This document shows positions 8,600-16,118 of a stretch of 37,611 bases of DNA, piece after piece. Numbering within the stretch: the stretch's first letter is position 1; every line of letters begins with the position of its first letter. The stretch covers positions 1 through 37,611 of the forward strand of contig CAYNLK010000059.1 of NCBI GenBank assembly GCA_964398055.1, given 5' to 3'. Under the pieces are notes generated by a model. The model saw nothing but the letters and a program-made list of their open reading frames with translations. It did not search any database and was not told the DNA's origin. Origin of the DNA: CAYNLK01 sp964398055 (lineage in GTDB: Bacteria > Chloroflexota > Anaerolineae > 4572-78 > J111). Made by a program: the position numbers and the translations under genes.

Positions 8600-9625
8600 T
8601 TACTCGCCGTCAAAGATCTCATAGTAAGCTTTGTCCAGCTCCTCATCGCTGAGGTGGGCGTAGCGCATAGTGGTGCTGATGTCGGCGTGGCGGGCCAACT
8701 TTTTAGCAATCTCGATATCGCCGCCGGTGGCCCTTAATACCGTAGTTACAAAGTAATGCCGAAATGAGTGGGGGGTGATTTGATTGAGATAGACTTTGCC
8801 CAAGAAATGAGCCACCCACCGGTCCACCAATTGTTGCACCGCCCGCGGCGAGAGGGGCAGCACCTGCCGGCCGGCCCGCTTGTCGTGGCGAGCAAAGAGC
8901 GGTAACTCATCGATAGGGGCGGGGGCTTGCAGGTCAAGCTCACGCCGGGCATCCAAATAAGCTTCAAGTCGAGCCAGGGTTCGTTGGGAAATGCGGATCC
9001 TGGCTTCTTTGTTGCCCTTGCCGGTCACGTACAGCTCAAACTCCTCAAAGTCCACGTAACCCCGCTTCAGTGAGCAGGCTTCGGACAGGCGCAGGCCGGT
9101 GTCGGCCAGCAGGTAGAACAAGGTCCGGTCGCGCAGCACGGTCAGTTTTTCCCGGTCGTCTTTGCAAGGGCCGTTGGCCCGGCGATCCATCGCCTCCAGC
9201 AGCTTGTCGATCTGCTGTTTGGGGAAACGTTGGGCCTTCTGCGGCAGCTTGCGCTGGCGGCGCTTGATGAAGTAGCGCAGCTCGGTCAAATTCAGGGCCA
9301 GCCAATTCTTGGCCACCACATACTCGTAAAAGCCGATGACCGCGGCCAGGTAACTCCGCTCGGTCGCCGGTTCCAGGTGGCGCAAATCGTCCAGAAACCA
9401 CTGCACCCAGTCGTTGTTCAGCGCCGCCAGGGGCGTGGTCGCCGGCGGTGTGTTCCGCTCGGTCAGGGTGACCTTGAACTTCTCGATGGTGTAGTGGTAG
9501 GTGCTCAGGGTGCTGCTGGCCCGGCTCTTGCCGATCTCGTCCAGGTACAGCTCCAGCGCCTCGCCGATGGTGGCGGGGACGGTTGGTTGGTTGGCTGGTT
9601 GGCTGGTTAGCTGGTTGGCTGACAT
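8600..9625 (-). CDS. Tyrosine recombinase / integrase, XerC/D-like
   Basis: This is a site-specific DNA recombinase of about 341 residues. The N-terminal SAM-like core-binding domain (about 25-125: LYLDEIGKSRASSTLSTYHY onward) precedes the catalytic domain. The catalytic set is complete: Arg in DTGLRLSEAC, Lys in VTGKGNKEARI, His-x-x-Arg in TPHSFRHYF, His in LARHADIST and the nucleophile Tyr in MRYAHLS. The start is ATG at 9625 with GAGGAG eight bases upstream; a longer frame to 9886 lacks a convincing site. Codons 2 to about 15 are written in an eight-base tandem repeat (9583-9622), giving a Ser/Gln/Pro/Asn/Thr-rich leader. The length fits XerC/D-like and small integron/phage-type enzymes. 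No phage genes are adjacent, so it is either a solitary integrase or a relic of an element. Confidence 0.93.
   Translation of the reverse strand: MSANQLTSQPANQPTVPATIGEALELYLDEIGKSRASSTLSTYHYTIEKFKVTLTERNTPPATTPLAALNNDWVQWFLDDLRHLEPATERSYLAAVIGFYEYVVAKNWLALNLTELRYFIKRRQRKLPQKAQRFPKQQIDKLLEAMDRRANGPCKDDREKLTVLRDRTLFYLLADTGLRLSEACSLKRGYVDFEEFELYVTGKGNKEARIRISQRTLARLEAYLDARRELDLQAPAPIDELPLFARHDKRAGRQVLPLSPRAVQQLVDRWVAHFLGKVYLNQITPHSFRHYFVTTVLRATGGDIEIAKKLARHADISTTMRYAHLSDEELDKAYYEIFDGE
9583..9622. repeat. Octamer tandem repeat inside the recombinase gene
   Basis: Five consecutive octamers of the form TTGGYTGG/TTAGCTGG occupy 9583-9622 and encode nearly all of the recombinase leader (residues 2-15). 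The array resembles the intergenic short-word repeats elsewhere in the window but lies within coding sequence. Confidence 0.8.
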
Positions 9626-9721
9626 AGGCGGAACTCCTCGAAGCAATGATAGCCGGATTTGGGGTTGAAGGCAACTCGCCCGGCCCGACCGCCGAAATTC
9701 TGCCTCAAAGGAAAATGCGGT

Positions 9722-9749
9722 GGTCAGCGGTCCGTGGTCGGCGGTCTGG
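9722..9749. repeat. GGTCNNN heptamer array
   Basis: Four consecutive heptamers GGTCAGC, GGTCCGT, GGTCGGC and GGTCTGG occupy these 28 bases with exact period 7. Confidence 0.75.
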
Positions 9750-9760
9750 TTCGGTACAAA

Positions 9761-9774
9761 TAGCTTCGTATAGT
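9761..9774 (+). other. Lox/dif-like half site (candidate recombinase site)
   Basis: The motif TAGCTTCGTATAGT matches, at 13 of 14 positions and in inverted orientation, the motif at 10257-10270. Both resemble the 13-base arm of loxP and the XerC arm of Gram-positive dif sites. It lies 136 bases upstream of the recombinase start. Its role as an attachment site is inferred. Confidence 0.35.
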
Positions 9775-10023
9775 ACGTTGGATCGAAATCCGCACATTTT
9801 TTGCTTACTGCGGCTAAAGTAGGGGGCTTTGCATCGATGACAGCTAAGATCGACAGCAAAGAAAGTACAGCGGGAGAGGGTGCCAATTGAAAAAAGAACG
9901 CTGAGATTTTACGTAGATTAAGGAGAAATCCGTTAAGATCAGCGAAAATCAGTGCATATCAACGTTATCTGCGTTCCAGAGAGCGCCAGAAACTCAAATC
10001 CAGGGCAAAATTTCACCATTCAT

Positions 10024-10047
10024 TTCGCAAAAATAATATTTTGCGAA
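10024..10047. repeat. Perfect 9-bp palindrome, AT-rich
   Basis: TTCGCAAAA and TTTTGCGAA are separated by six bases (ATAATA). No T-tract follows. It could be a protein-binding operator or a hairpin; no neighbouring promoter can be assigned. Confidence 0.6.
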
Positions 10048-10256
10048 GTAATAATTTGCGCCAGAATACCGTTTAGAAATCCTTTTTACCAACTTGTTCC
10101 GTTCAAAGAAATCCTACTAGCCTGATCAACAATTGCAGTTTATCTGGATTGGTACAGAATTGGGCGGGATACCCCTTGTCCTTGTCCACGACGCCCCCCA
10201 ATTGCAAGCACCTGTGTTACCCGATTTTGTGTCTGAGAAAATCTTAGCATATCTAC

Positions 10257-10270
10257 ACTATACGAAGTTA
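10257..10270 (-). other. Lox/dif-like half site, inverted copy
   Basis: On the minus strand this reads TAACTTCGTATAGT, and its TAACTTCGTATA core is identical to 12 of the 13 bases of a loxP arm. It is followed by GTAGATATGCTAAGA, which could form the second arm of an 11-6-11 Xer-type site. It overlaps the 3' end of the small CxxC gene. Confidence 0.35.
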
Positions 10271-10473
10271 ATTTTCGCCTTGCCTGTGCCATCACACCGG
10301 CGGCATTCCACCACCCCCAGGTGGGCTTGGTTGAGGCGGCCTGCGCCCTCACAATCAGCGCATTTTCCGGTAACCTCTTCATAGCACGGTCCGCACCAGC
10401 CATCGTGAGTCGCTGGCCGGTTGCCAATTTGAACTATTTTCCGTTTGCACTTCTTACATTCCAGCCACGCCAT
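10258..10473 (-). CDS. Small four-CxxC zinc-ribbon-like protein
   Basis: This is a predicted protein of about 71 residues with no named family that I can assign. It has four CxxC pairs: CKKC near the N-terminus, CGPC in the middle, then CADCEGAG and CRRCDGTG. The last two match the CxxCxGxG repeats of the DnaJ/Hsp40 cysteine-rich domain, so two zinc sites are likely. The ATG at 10473 has GGAG seven bases upstream; a longer frame reaches 10536 but that extension is not Cys-rich. It is isolated, between the recombinase region and the divergent recA promoter. Known proteins of this build are chaperone-like zinc fingers or small ribbons that bind protein or nucleic acid. The function here is unknown. 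Confidence 0.65.
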   Translation of the reverse strand: MAWLECKKCKRKIVQIGNRPATHDGWCGPCYEEVTGKCADCEGAGRLNQAHLGVVECRRCDGTGKAKINFV

Positions 10474-10596
10474 ATACCACTCCGCCAACAGGATGACACC
10501 CCAATTATCCCCCCTACCCCACCCCCTGTCAATCACGTAGCCGGTAGATACCCCGCCATCTGAACCTGACCGGACCGATTCGCCTGCAAAACACGA

Positions 10597-10625
10597 TTGA
10601 CATCTTGGAACATTTGTGCTATAAT
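10597..10625 (+). promoter_or_regulatory. recA promoter, consensus -35/-10
   Basis: A perfect TTGACA (10597-10602) and a perfect TATAAT (10620-10625) are separated by exactly 17 bases, 49 bases before the recA start codon. GAGGAGGT (10659-10666) is the ribosome site. Confidence 0.88.
10608..10619 (+). promoter_or_regulatory. LexA-like SOS box in the recA promoter spacer
   Basis: GAACATTTGTGC resembles the Gram-positive type SOS box (GAAC-N4-GTTC) with one change. It fills the spacer between -35 and -10, the classical position for repression. Confidence 0.5.
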
Positions 10626-10638
10626 CGATCCAACTTTA

Positions 10639-10650
10639 GAACATATTTTC
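10639..10650 (+). promoter_or_regulatory. Second LexA-like box in the recA leader
   Basis: GAACATATTTTC is a second GAAC-N4-KTTC-like motif just downstream of the expected transcription start. It is weaker in symmetry than the first. Confidence 0.35.
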
Positions 10651-10674
10651 TATTTACTGAGGAGGTATTGATCT

Positions 10675-11751
10675 ATGGCTAAGGCTCAAAGTATCGACAG
10701 CAATGGTAAGATCAAGGCTCTTGAGGTCGCTCTGGGCGATCTCAAGAAACGATTTGGCGATGGCGCAGTGATGCGCCTGGGGGAACGCAATGAACTCAAC
10801 GTGCAGACTATTCCCACCGGCTGCCTGTCGCTGGATATCGCCCTGGGCGTGGGCGGTCTACCCCGCGGCCGGGTGATCGAAATCTATGGGCCGGAAAGCT
10901 CCGGTAAAACGACGCTCTGCCAGCATGTCATTGCAGAGGCCCAAAAGCAAGGTGGTATTGCCGCTTTTGTGGATGTGGAGCATGCCCTCGATCCGTCCTA
11001 CGCCGAAAAATGTGGGGTCAGGATCGACGAACTGTATGTTTCCCAGCCGGATACCGGCGAACAGGCGTTGGAAATTACTGAGGCGCTGGTTCGCTCCGGC
11101 GCGATCGATGTGGTGGTGGTGGATAGCGTGGCCGCGCTGGTCCCCCGGGCTGAAATCGAAGGAGAGATGGGCGATGCCCACGTTGGCCTGCAGGCCCGGC
11201 TGATGAGCCAGGCCCTGCGGAAGCTGTCCGGTACGGTCAAACAGAGCAACACCATGTTGATTTTTACCAACCAGTTGCGCCAGAAGATTGGGGTCATGTT
11301 CGGCAACCCGGAAACGACGACCGGCGGGATGGCCCTGCGCTTTTACGCCTCGGTCCGGCTCGACATCCGGCGGACGGAAGCTATCAAAGACAGCGGCGAG
11401 ATCATCGGCAATCGCACCAAAATCACCGTCAAGAAAAATAAGGTCGCCCCCCCCTTCCGGACAGCCGAATTCGACATCATGTATAACCAGGGCATCTCCA
11501 AGGCGGGCGACATCCTGGACATCGCCGTTGAAGAGGGTATCGTCGATAAGCGAGGCGCGTTTTACTCGTATGGCGAGCAAAAACTGGCCCAGGGCCGGGA
11601 GAATGCCAAGACCTACCTGGAGGCTAATCCTGAGTTGATGTTCACCATTGAGAATAAGGTGCGTGAGATCAAGGGTCTCCCTTTGCTGGACTCGCCCGCA
11701 TTCGCTGCAGCATTGGAGGAGCTGGATTTGCCCCAGGAGACGCTACTGTAG
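10675..11751 (+). CDS. recA: Recombinase RecA
   Basis: RecA is the ATP-dependent strand-exchange protein of homologous recombination and the co-protease that triggers LexA cleavage in the SOS response. The 358-residue length is normal. The Walker A motif GPESSGKTT lies at about residues 72-80, the Walker B-like VVVVDSVAALVPRAEIEG follows, and the L1/L2 DNA-binding region includes LRKLSGTVKQSN and the conserved NQLRQKIGVMFGNPETTTGG. The acidic C-terminal tail (EELDLPQETLL) is modest. The start is fixed by GAGGAGGT eight bases before the ATG. The gene has its own consensus promoter with LexA-like boxes and a hairpin after its stop codon, so it is probably transcribed alone and DNA-damage inducible. 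Confidence 0.98.
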   Translation: MAKAQSIDSNGKIKALEVALGDLKKRFGDGAVMRLGERNELNVQTIPTGCLSLDIALGVGGLPRGRVIEIYGPESSGKTTLCQHVIAEAQKQGGIAAFVDVEHALDPSYAEKCGVRIDELYVSQPDTGEQALEITEALVRSGAIDVVVVDSVAALVPRAEIEGEMGDAHVGLQARLMSQALRKLSGTVKQSNTMLIFTNQLRQKIGVMFGNPETTTGGMALRFYASVRLDIRRTEAIKDSGEIIGNRTKITVKKNKVAPPFRTAEFDIMYNQGISKAGDILDIAVEEGIVDKRGAFYSYGEQKLAQGRENAKTYLEANPELMFTIENKVREIKGLPLLDSPAFAAALEELDLPQETLL

Positions 11752-11791
11752 AGCACTCATCGTAGAGTAATCCCCGTAATCAAAGTGTTAA

Positions 11792-11822
11792 GATGACCGG
11801 CACTTCAAAAGTGCCGGTCATC
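11792..11822. terminator. 14-bp hairpin after recA
   Basis: GATGACCGGCACTT pairs perfectly with AAGTGCCGGTCATC around a CAA loop. No clear T-tract follows, so it may be a stem-loop that stabilises the transcript end rather than a strong intrinsic terminator. The same core, ACTTCAAAAGT, recurs in hairpins at 24042-24074 and 24379-24415. Confidence 0.55.
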
Positions 11823-11874
11823 TGCTTCACCTGCAATAAAGCTTCTGTACTTGCCTGAAATCTGGCAAATTCAA

Positions 11875-11903
11875 TAGACAACACTACCAACTCTAGGTAT
11901 AAT
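11875..11903 (+). promoter_or_regulatory. Promoter of the FAD/Fe-S dehydrogenase
   Basis: TAGACA (11875-11880) and a perfect TATAAT (11898-11903) are separated by 17 bases. The start codon lies 49 bases downstream. Confidence 0.7.
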
Positions 11904-11952
11904 GGCTGCACTCCAACCTTCAAACCAACTATTTTCGGGAGGAGGCCCCTGA

Positions 11953-14877
11953 ATGAGCCAGCCAGGCAAGATTCAAGAGTTTTTAAAGACCCTGCAGCCA
12001 AGGGTCGACGGTGAACTACGGACCGACCGCTACAGCTTGATCCTCTACAGCACCGACGCCAGCATCTATCAGGTACCGCCTTACGGCGTCTTGATCCCCC
12101 GAACCGTTGAAGATGTCCACGCCGCGGTTGAACTGGCGGCCAACTATAAAGTGCCGCTTTTACCCCGGACCGCCGGCAGCAGCCTGGCCGGTCAGGCTGT
12201 CAACGAAGCTCTGGTCATCGATTTCACCCGCCACCTGGACCAGGTTTTGGAGGTAAACACCGCGGAAAAATGGGTCCGGATCCAGCCGGGCATCGTGCTG
12301 GATGAACTGAACCTCTACCTCAAGCCAATGGGTCTGCAATTTGGTCCCGACCCGGCCAGCAGCAACCGGGCGGCGATGGGCGGCATTGTCTCCAATAACT
12401 CTACCGGCAGTCACTCCATCTTATACGGCATGACCTCCGATCACGTACTGGAAACCAATGTCATCTTAAGCGACGGCAGCCGGGCCAGTTTTGGGCCGGT
12501 TGAGGAAAAGCAACTGGCACAACGGCGCAACTGGAACGGCCTGGAAGGTCACATCTACCGGCGGGTGTGGGAGATTACCCAAAGCCAGGCCGACGTCATC
12601 CGCCGGGGCACCCCGCGGCACTGGCGACGCTGCGGCGGCTATAACCTGGACCGCTTTGTGGAGGGTGTCTCGTACAAATATCCGCATGATCCCCGCTTAA
12701 ACCTGGCTCAGTTAATCAGCGGCTCGGAGGGCACCCTGGCCGTGATGACTGATATCAAACTCAACCTGGTGCCCTTGCCGACCAAAACGGCCCTGGCCAT
12801 CGTTCATTTTAATAGCTTGCATCAGGCGCTGGCCGCCGCGCCGGTGATGTTGCAGGTGGAACCCTCGGCGATTGAGCTATTGGATAACCTGGGTTTGACG
12901 ATGTGCCGGGCAGTACCGGAGTATGCCCGCCTGCTGACCACCTTTGTTGAAGGTACTCCTAACTGTGTTTTGATCACCGAGTTTTCCGGCGAGAGTGACA
13001 CCGAACTAGCCGTCAAGATCGACCGGCTCAAAAAGCATCTCAAAAAAGAAAAGGTGGGGGCGACGGCCGTGGTTCCGGCTATCACCACCCAGCTCCAAAA
13101 CAATGTCTGGACGGTGCGCAAAGTGGGCCTGGGGCTGATGATGAGCATCAAAGGCGACTACAAACCGATCCCCTTCATTGAAGACGCGGCCGTGCCGGTT
13201 GAATACCTGGCCGATTACGTGACCCGGGTGGAGCAGTTCTGCAACGATCTGGGCACCAACGTAGCCTACTATGCCCACGCCAGCGCCGGCTGCATTCATA
13301 TCCGGCCGCTGATCAATGCCAAGCTGGCCGGTGAGGTCGACAAACTGCCCCGGATTGCCCAGTTCTCGTTGGAGCTTGTGGGCGAATATGGCGGGGCGCT
13401 GTCGAGTGAACATGGCGACGGGCGCAGCCGCAGTTGGTTGAACGAAAGATTCTTTGGCCCGGAGCTGTACGCCCTCTTCAAGGAGGTCAAGCGCGCCTTT
13501 GATCCTGACAATCTCTTGAACCCCGGCAATATTGTCGATGCCGGGCCGATGACCGAAAATCTACGCTTCGGTCCCGCTTATAAAGTTATGCCGGTCCGCG
13601 AACACATCGACTTCAGCGACGATATGGGTTTTCACCGGGCCGTGGAGATGTGCAACGGCGCCGGCGTCTGCCGCAAACGGACCACCGGGACGATGTGCCC
13701 CAGCTTTATGGTGACCCGCGATGAAGAGCACAGCACCCGCGGCCGGGCCAATGCCCTACGGGCGGCCCTGTCCGGCAACCTGCCGGCGGCCGAATTGACC
13801 AGCCGGCGCATGTTCGAGGTGATGGACCTGTGCATCGAGTGTAAGGCGTGCAAGGCCGAATGTCCCTCGTCGGTGGATATGGCCAAGATCAAGTTCGAAT
13901 TTCTGGCCCAGTATTACGACCAACACCCGGCGTCGGCCCGAACTAACCTTTTCGCCGACATCGCCTTCTGGAGTCACCTGGGCAGTGGCTCATTGGCCCC
14001 GCTGTCGAACTGGCTGTTCCGCAATGGCCTGGTGCGTTGGGGACTGGAGAAATTCCTGGGCATCAGCCGCCGGCGGCAGCTGCCGGAACTGGCCCGCATG
14101 CCCTTCACCCTTTGGTTCAAACAGCGCCGGCACATGTCCAATTCGCCATCATCGCCAAAGCCCAAAATAGTCCTCTTCAACGATACCTTCAACACCTACA
14201 ACTACCCCCACATCGCTATTGCTGCTACCGAGGTGCTGGAAACGGCCGGTTTTGAAGTGGTTCTGCCGGGGCACAAATGCTGCGGCCGGCCGATGATTTC
14301 CAAGGGGCTGGTGAAGAAAGCCCGGCGAGCGGCCCGGGAGACCATCGAGCGCTTGATCCCCTTTGCCGAGCAAGGCATTCCCATCGTTGGCCTGGAGCCG
14401 AGCTGCCTCCTCTCCCTCCGGGATGAATATTTCTCGTTGCTGCCGGGCGACTGGCGAGTCAAAAAGGTGGCCGAGCATTGCTACACCTTTGAGGAGTTCA
14501 TCGCCAAATTGGCCGACGAAGGCAACCTCAACCTGACTTTCAAGGATGACTCAGGTCAGGTTTTGCTCCACGGCCATTGCCACCAGAAAGCCCTGGTCGG
14601 CACCGGCCCTAGCCAGCGGACTCTGGCCCTACCCGGTTACACCGTGCGCGAGGTCGATTCTGGCTGCTGCGGCATGGCCGGCTCCTTTGGCTACGAGGTG
14701 GAGCATTACGATATCTCCCTGGCGATGGCCGAGCGACGGTTGCTACCGGCCATACGGTCACAAAGCAATGGCACAATCATCGCTGCGGCCGGGGCAAGTT
14801 GTCGCCAGCAAATCAAACACGGCGCCGGCCAACGGGCCTATCATCCCGCCGAAATCTTACGGGCGGCGCTGAAATGA
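11953..14877 (+). CDS. FAD-linked oxidase fused to Fe-S/CCG subunit (GlcD-GlcF type)
   Basis: This 974-residue protein combines two modules that are separate subunits in glycolate/lactate oxidases. The N-terminal half is a PCMH-type FAD-binding domain (about 40-270, with PRTAGSSLAGQA and GGIVSNNSTGSHS) plus an FAD-oxidase C domain (to about 535, with SSEHGDGRSRSWL). The C-terminal half has ferredoxin-like Cys motifs near residues 566 (CNGAGVCRKR...MCPSF) and 627 (CIECKACKAECP), then two CCG domains (KCCGRPM near 775; HGHCHQK near 873 with GCCGMAGSFG near 904). The family oxidises 2-hydroxy acids such as D-lactate or D-2-hydroxyglutarate and passes electrons to the quinone pool or an electron-transfer protein. 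GGAGGAGG precedes the ATG. The gene overlaps the next start codon (ATGA), implying translational coupling. The exact substrate is not readable. Confidence 0.92.
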   Translation: MSQPGKIQEFLKTLQPRVDGELRTDRYSLILYSTDASIYQVPPYGVLIPRTVEDVHAAVELAANYKVPLLPRTAGSSLAGQAVNEALVIDFTRHLDQVLEVNTAEKWVRIQPGIVLDELNLYLKPMGLQFGPDPASSNRAAMGGIVSNNSTGSHSILYGMTSDHVLETNVILSDGSRASFGPVEEKQLAQRRNWNGLEGHIYRRVWEITQSQADVIRRGTPRHWRRCGGYNLDRFVEGVSYKYPHDPRLNLAQLISGSEGTLAVMTDIKLNLVPLPTKTALAIVHFNSLHQALAAAPVMLQVEPSAIELLDNLGLTMCRAVPEYARLLTTFVEGTPNCVLITEFSGESDTELAVKIDRLKKHLKKEKVGATAVVPAITTQLQNNVWTVRKVGLGLMMSIKGDYKPIPFIEDAAVPVEYLADYVTRVEQFCNDLGTNVAYYAHASAGCIHIRPLINAKLAGEVDKLPRIAQFSLELVGEYGGALSSEHGDGRSRSWLNERFFGPELYALFKEVKRAFDPDNLLNPGNIVDAGPMTENLRFGPAYKVMPVREHIDFSDDMGFHRAVEMCNGAGVCRKRTTGTMCPSFMVTRDEEHSTRGRANALRAALSGNLPAAELTSRRMFEVMDLCIECKACKAECPSSVDMAKIKFEFLAQYYDQHPASARTNLFADIAFWSHLGSGSLAPLSNWLFRNGLVRWGLEKFLGISRRRQLPELARMPFTLWFKQRRHMSNSPSSPKPKIVLFNDTFNTYNYPHIAIAATEVLETAGFEVVLPGHKCCGRPMISKGLVKKARRAARETIERLIPFAEQGIPIVGLEPSCLLSLRDEYFSLLPGDWRVKKVAEHCYTFEEFIAKLADEGNLNLTFKDDSGQVLLHGHCHQKALVGTGPSQRTLALPGYTVREVDSGCCGMAGSFGYEVEHYDISLAMAERRLLPAIRSQSNGTIIAAAGASCRQQIKHGAGQRAYHPAEILRAALK

Positions 14878-16088
14878 AGAGATACGATGTTGTTATCGTC
14901 GGCGCAGGGCCGGCCGGTGCAACGGCCGCATACTTCCTGGCCAGAATCGGCATCAAAGTAGGGTTGATCGACAGGCAAACTTTTCCGCGCGACAAAGTCT
15001 GTGGCGATGGCGTCGTTGTTCCTATTCTCAACCGCTTAGAGCGGATGGGTTTGGCCCAGTGGGTAGCAGAGAACAATTTCAATGCCCCCAGCGAGCTTCT
15101 CTTTTCAGCGCCCAACGGCCAAGCGCTCCACTTTGCACCGGCTGATATCGGGAGTTGTTACGGACGGGTGATTCCTCGTTTGGAGCTGGATAATGCCCTG
15201 GCCGGCCAGGCTGTCAAAGCCGGAGCGGATTTACTGGAAGGGGTCAACCTGACCGGGTTGGCGCGGCCAGCCCCTGACGTCATCTATCTATCCGGCGCTC
15301 ATCGTCACAATGGGCCCCAGGTTGACTTCCAACTGGCGAGCAAATTGCTGATTACCGCTGATGGCGCCCATGCCAGTTTTACCAGGCAGTTGGGATTGGT
15401 GAAGAGTGAACCGGACCTGGTAGCAGTGCGAGCTTACTATGAAAATGTAGCCGGGGCCGACTCGCTGCTAGAGATGCACTATGACGCCACCCTGGCCCCG
15501 GGTTATGCCTGGATTTTTCCCCTTAGCGGTGGTCGAGCTAACGTTGGGTTGGGAACATTCGTCAGCCGTTCCCGGCAGCGGGGGATCAATCTCAAACAGA
15601 CTCTGGCCGAATTCATTAACCAAAACCCTTACGTCCACGCCCGATTGAGTCAGGCTCGGATGGTAAGCCCCTTCAAAGGTTATCCATTGCGGACCCGGAT
15701 GAATGGCGTTACCCCGGCAGCTGATAACATCCTGGTGGCCGGTGAAGCCGCTGGCTTGGTCAATCCGCTCAATGGCGAGGGTATCAATACGGCTATGGTC
15801 AGCGGTGAACTGGCAGCGCAATACGCCGCGGCGGCGTTGGCGGCAGGAGATTTCTCCAGGCAGCAACTGGCCGGTTATGTCCAGGCCCTGCAACGGGAAA
15901 TCGGGCGCAATCACCGCCTTTTTAGACTCTTCCGGGAGTTGATCGCCTGGCCGGGGGTGTTGAATCGAATTGTGAGCCGGGGCCAACGGGATCGGGATTT
16001 TGCCCAAACATTATTTGAGGTGATGATTGAACTAAAGCCACCCAAGGCCGTGTTGTCGCCCAGCTTCATTGCCAAAGTATTGCTTTGA
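14874..16088 (+). CDS. Geranylgeranyl-reductase-family FAD oxidoreductase
   Basis: This is a flavoprotein of about 404 residues. The N-terminus has the dinucleotide-binding motif VVIVGAGPAGATAAYFL, then DRQTFPRDKVCGDGV, typical of the geranylgeranyl reductase (ChlP/GGR) family. The second FAD motif is NILVAGEAAGLVNPLNGEGI. Members reduce double bonds of prenyl chains in (bacterio)chlorophyll, archaeal-type lipids or quinones, or act as related monooxygenase-like enzymes. The start is the ATG of the ATGA overlap with the upstream dehydrogenase; the open frame extends further upstream but that part belongs to the other gene. The pairing suggests a shared redox role, for example delivery of electrons to prenyl-lipid or quinone modification, but this is inference. 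No photosynthesis genes are nearby. Confidence 0.87.
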   Translation: MKRYDVVIVGAGPAGATAAYFLARIGIKVGLIDRQTFPRDKVCGDGVVVPILNRLERMGLAQWVAENNFNAPSELLFSAPNGQALHFAPADIGSCYGRVIPRLELDNALAGQAVKAGADLLEGVNLTGLARPAPDVIYLSGAHRHNGPQVDFQLASKLLITADGAHASFTRQLGLVKSEPDLVAVRAYYENVAGADSLLEMHYDATLAPGYAWIFPLSGGRANVGLGTFVSRSRQRGINLKQTLAEFINQNPYVHARLSQARMVSPFKGYPLRTRMNGVTPAADNILVAGEAAGLVNPLNGEGINTAMVSGELAAQYAAAALAAGDFSRQQLAGYVQALQREIGRNHRLFRLFRELIAWPGVLNRIVSRGQRDRDFAQTLFEVMIELKPPKAVLSPSFIAKVLL

Positions 16089-16118
16089 CTTCTTAAATTG
16101 TTGGCCTCGATTTCCAAT

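Larger units (their letters stand above)
9626..10257. other. Gene-poor stretch upstream of the recombinase
   Basis: No convincing gene is seen in about 630 bases. Open frames here lack ribosome sites and recognisable content. The stretch holds a GGTCNNN heptamer array (9722-9749), two inverted 14-base lox/dif-like motifs (9761-9774 and 10257-10270), a perfect palindrome (10024-10047) and, around 9890-9985, wording such as AAATCCGTTAAGATCAGCGA that resembles dispersed environmental-genome repeats. It is more AT-rich than its surroundings. Confidence 0.6.

Noticed and set aside
9626..9886. N-terminal extension of the recombinase to 9886
   Set aside because: The extension lacks a ribosome site and crosses a tandem repeat and a lox/dif-like motif; the ATG at 9625 has GAGGAG upstream.
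10257..10270. Near match to a loxP arm considered as vector contamination
   Set aside because: Only one arm-like stretch matches, the rest of loxP is absent, and the flanks are ordinary genomic sequence.
10133..10384. Plus-strand frame opposite the small CxxC gene
   Set aside because: It has no ribosome site or family features, and the minus-strand frame has a clear Cys pattern.
10858..11580. Long minus-strand frame inside recA
   Set aside because: recA is unmistakable on the plus strand; the antisense product resembles no family.
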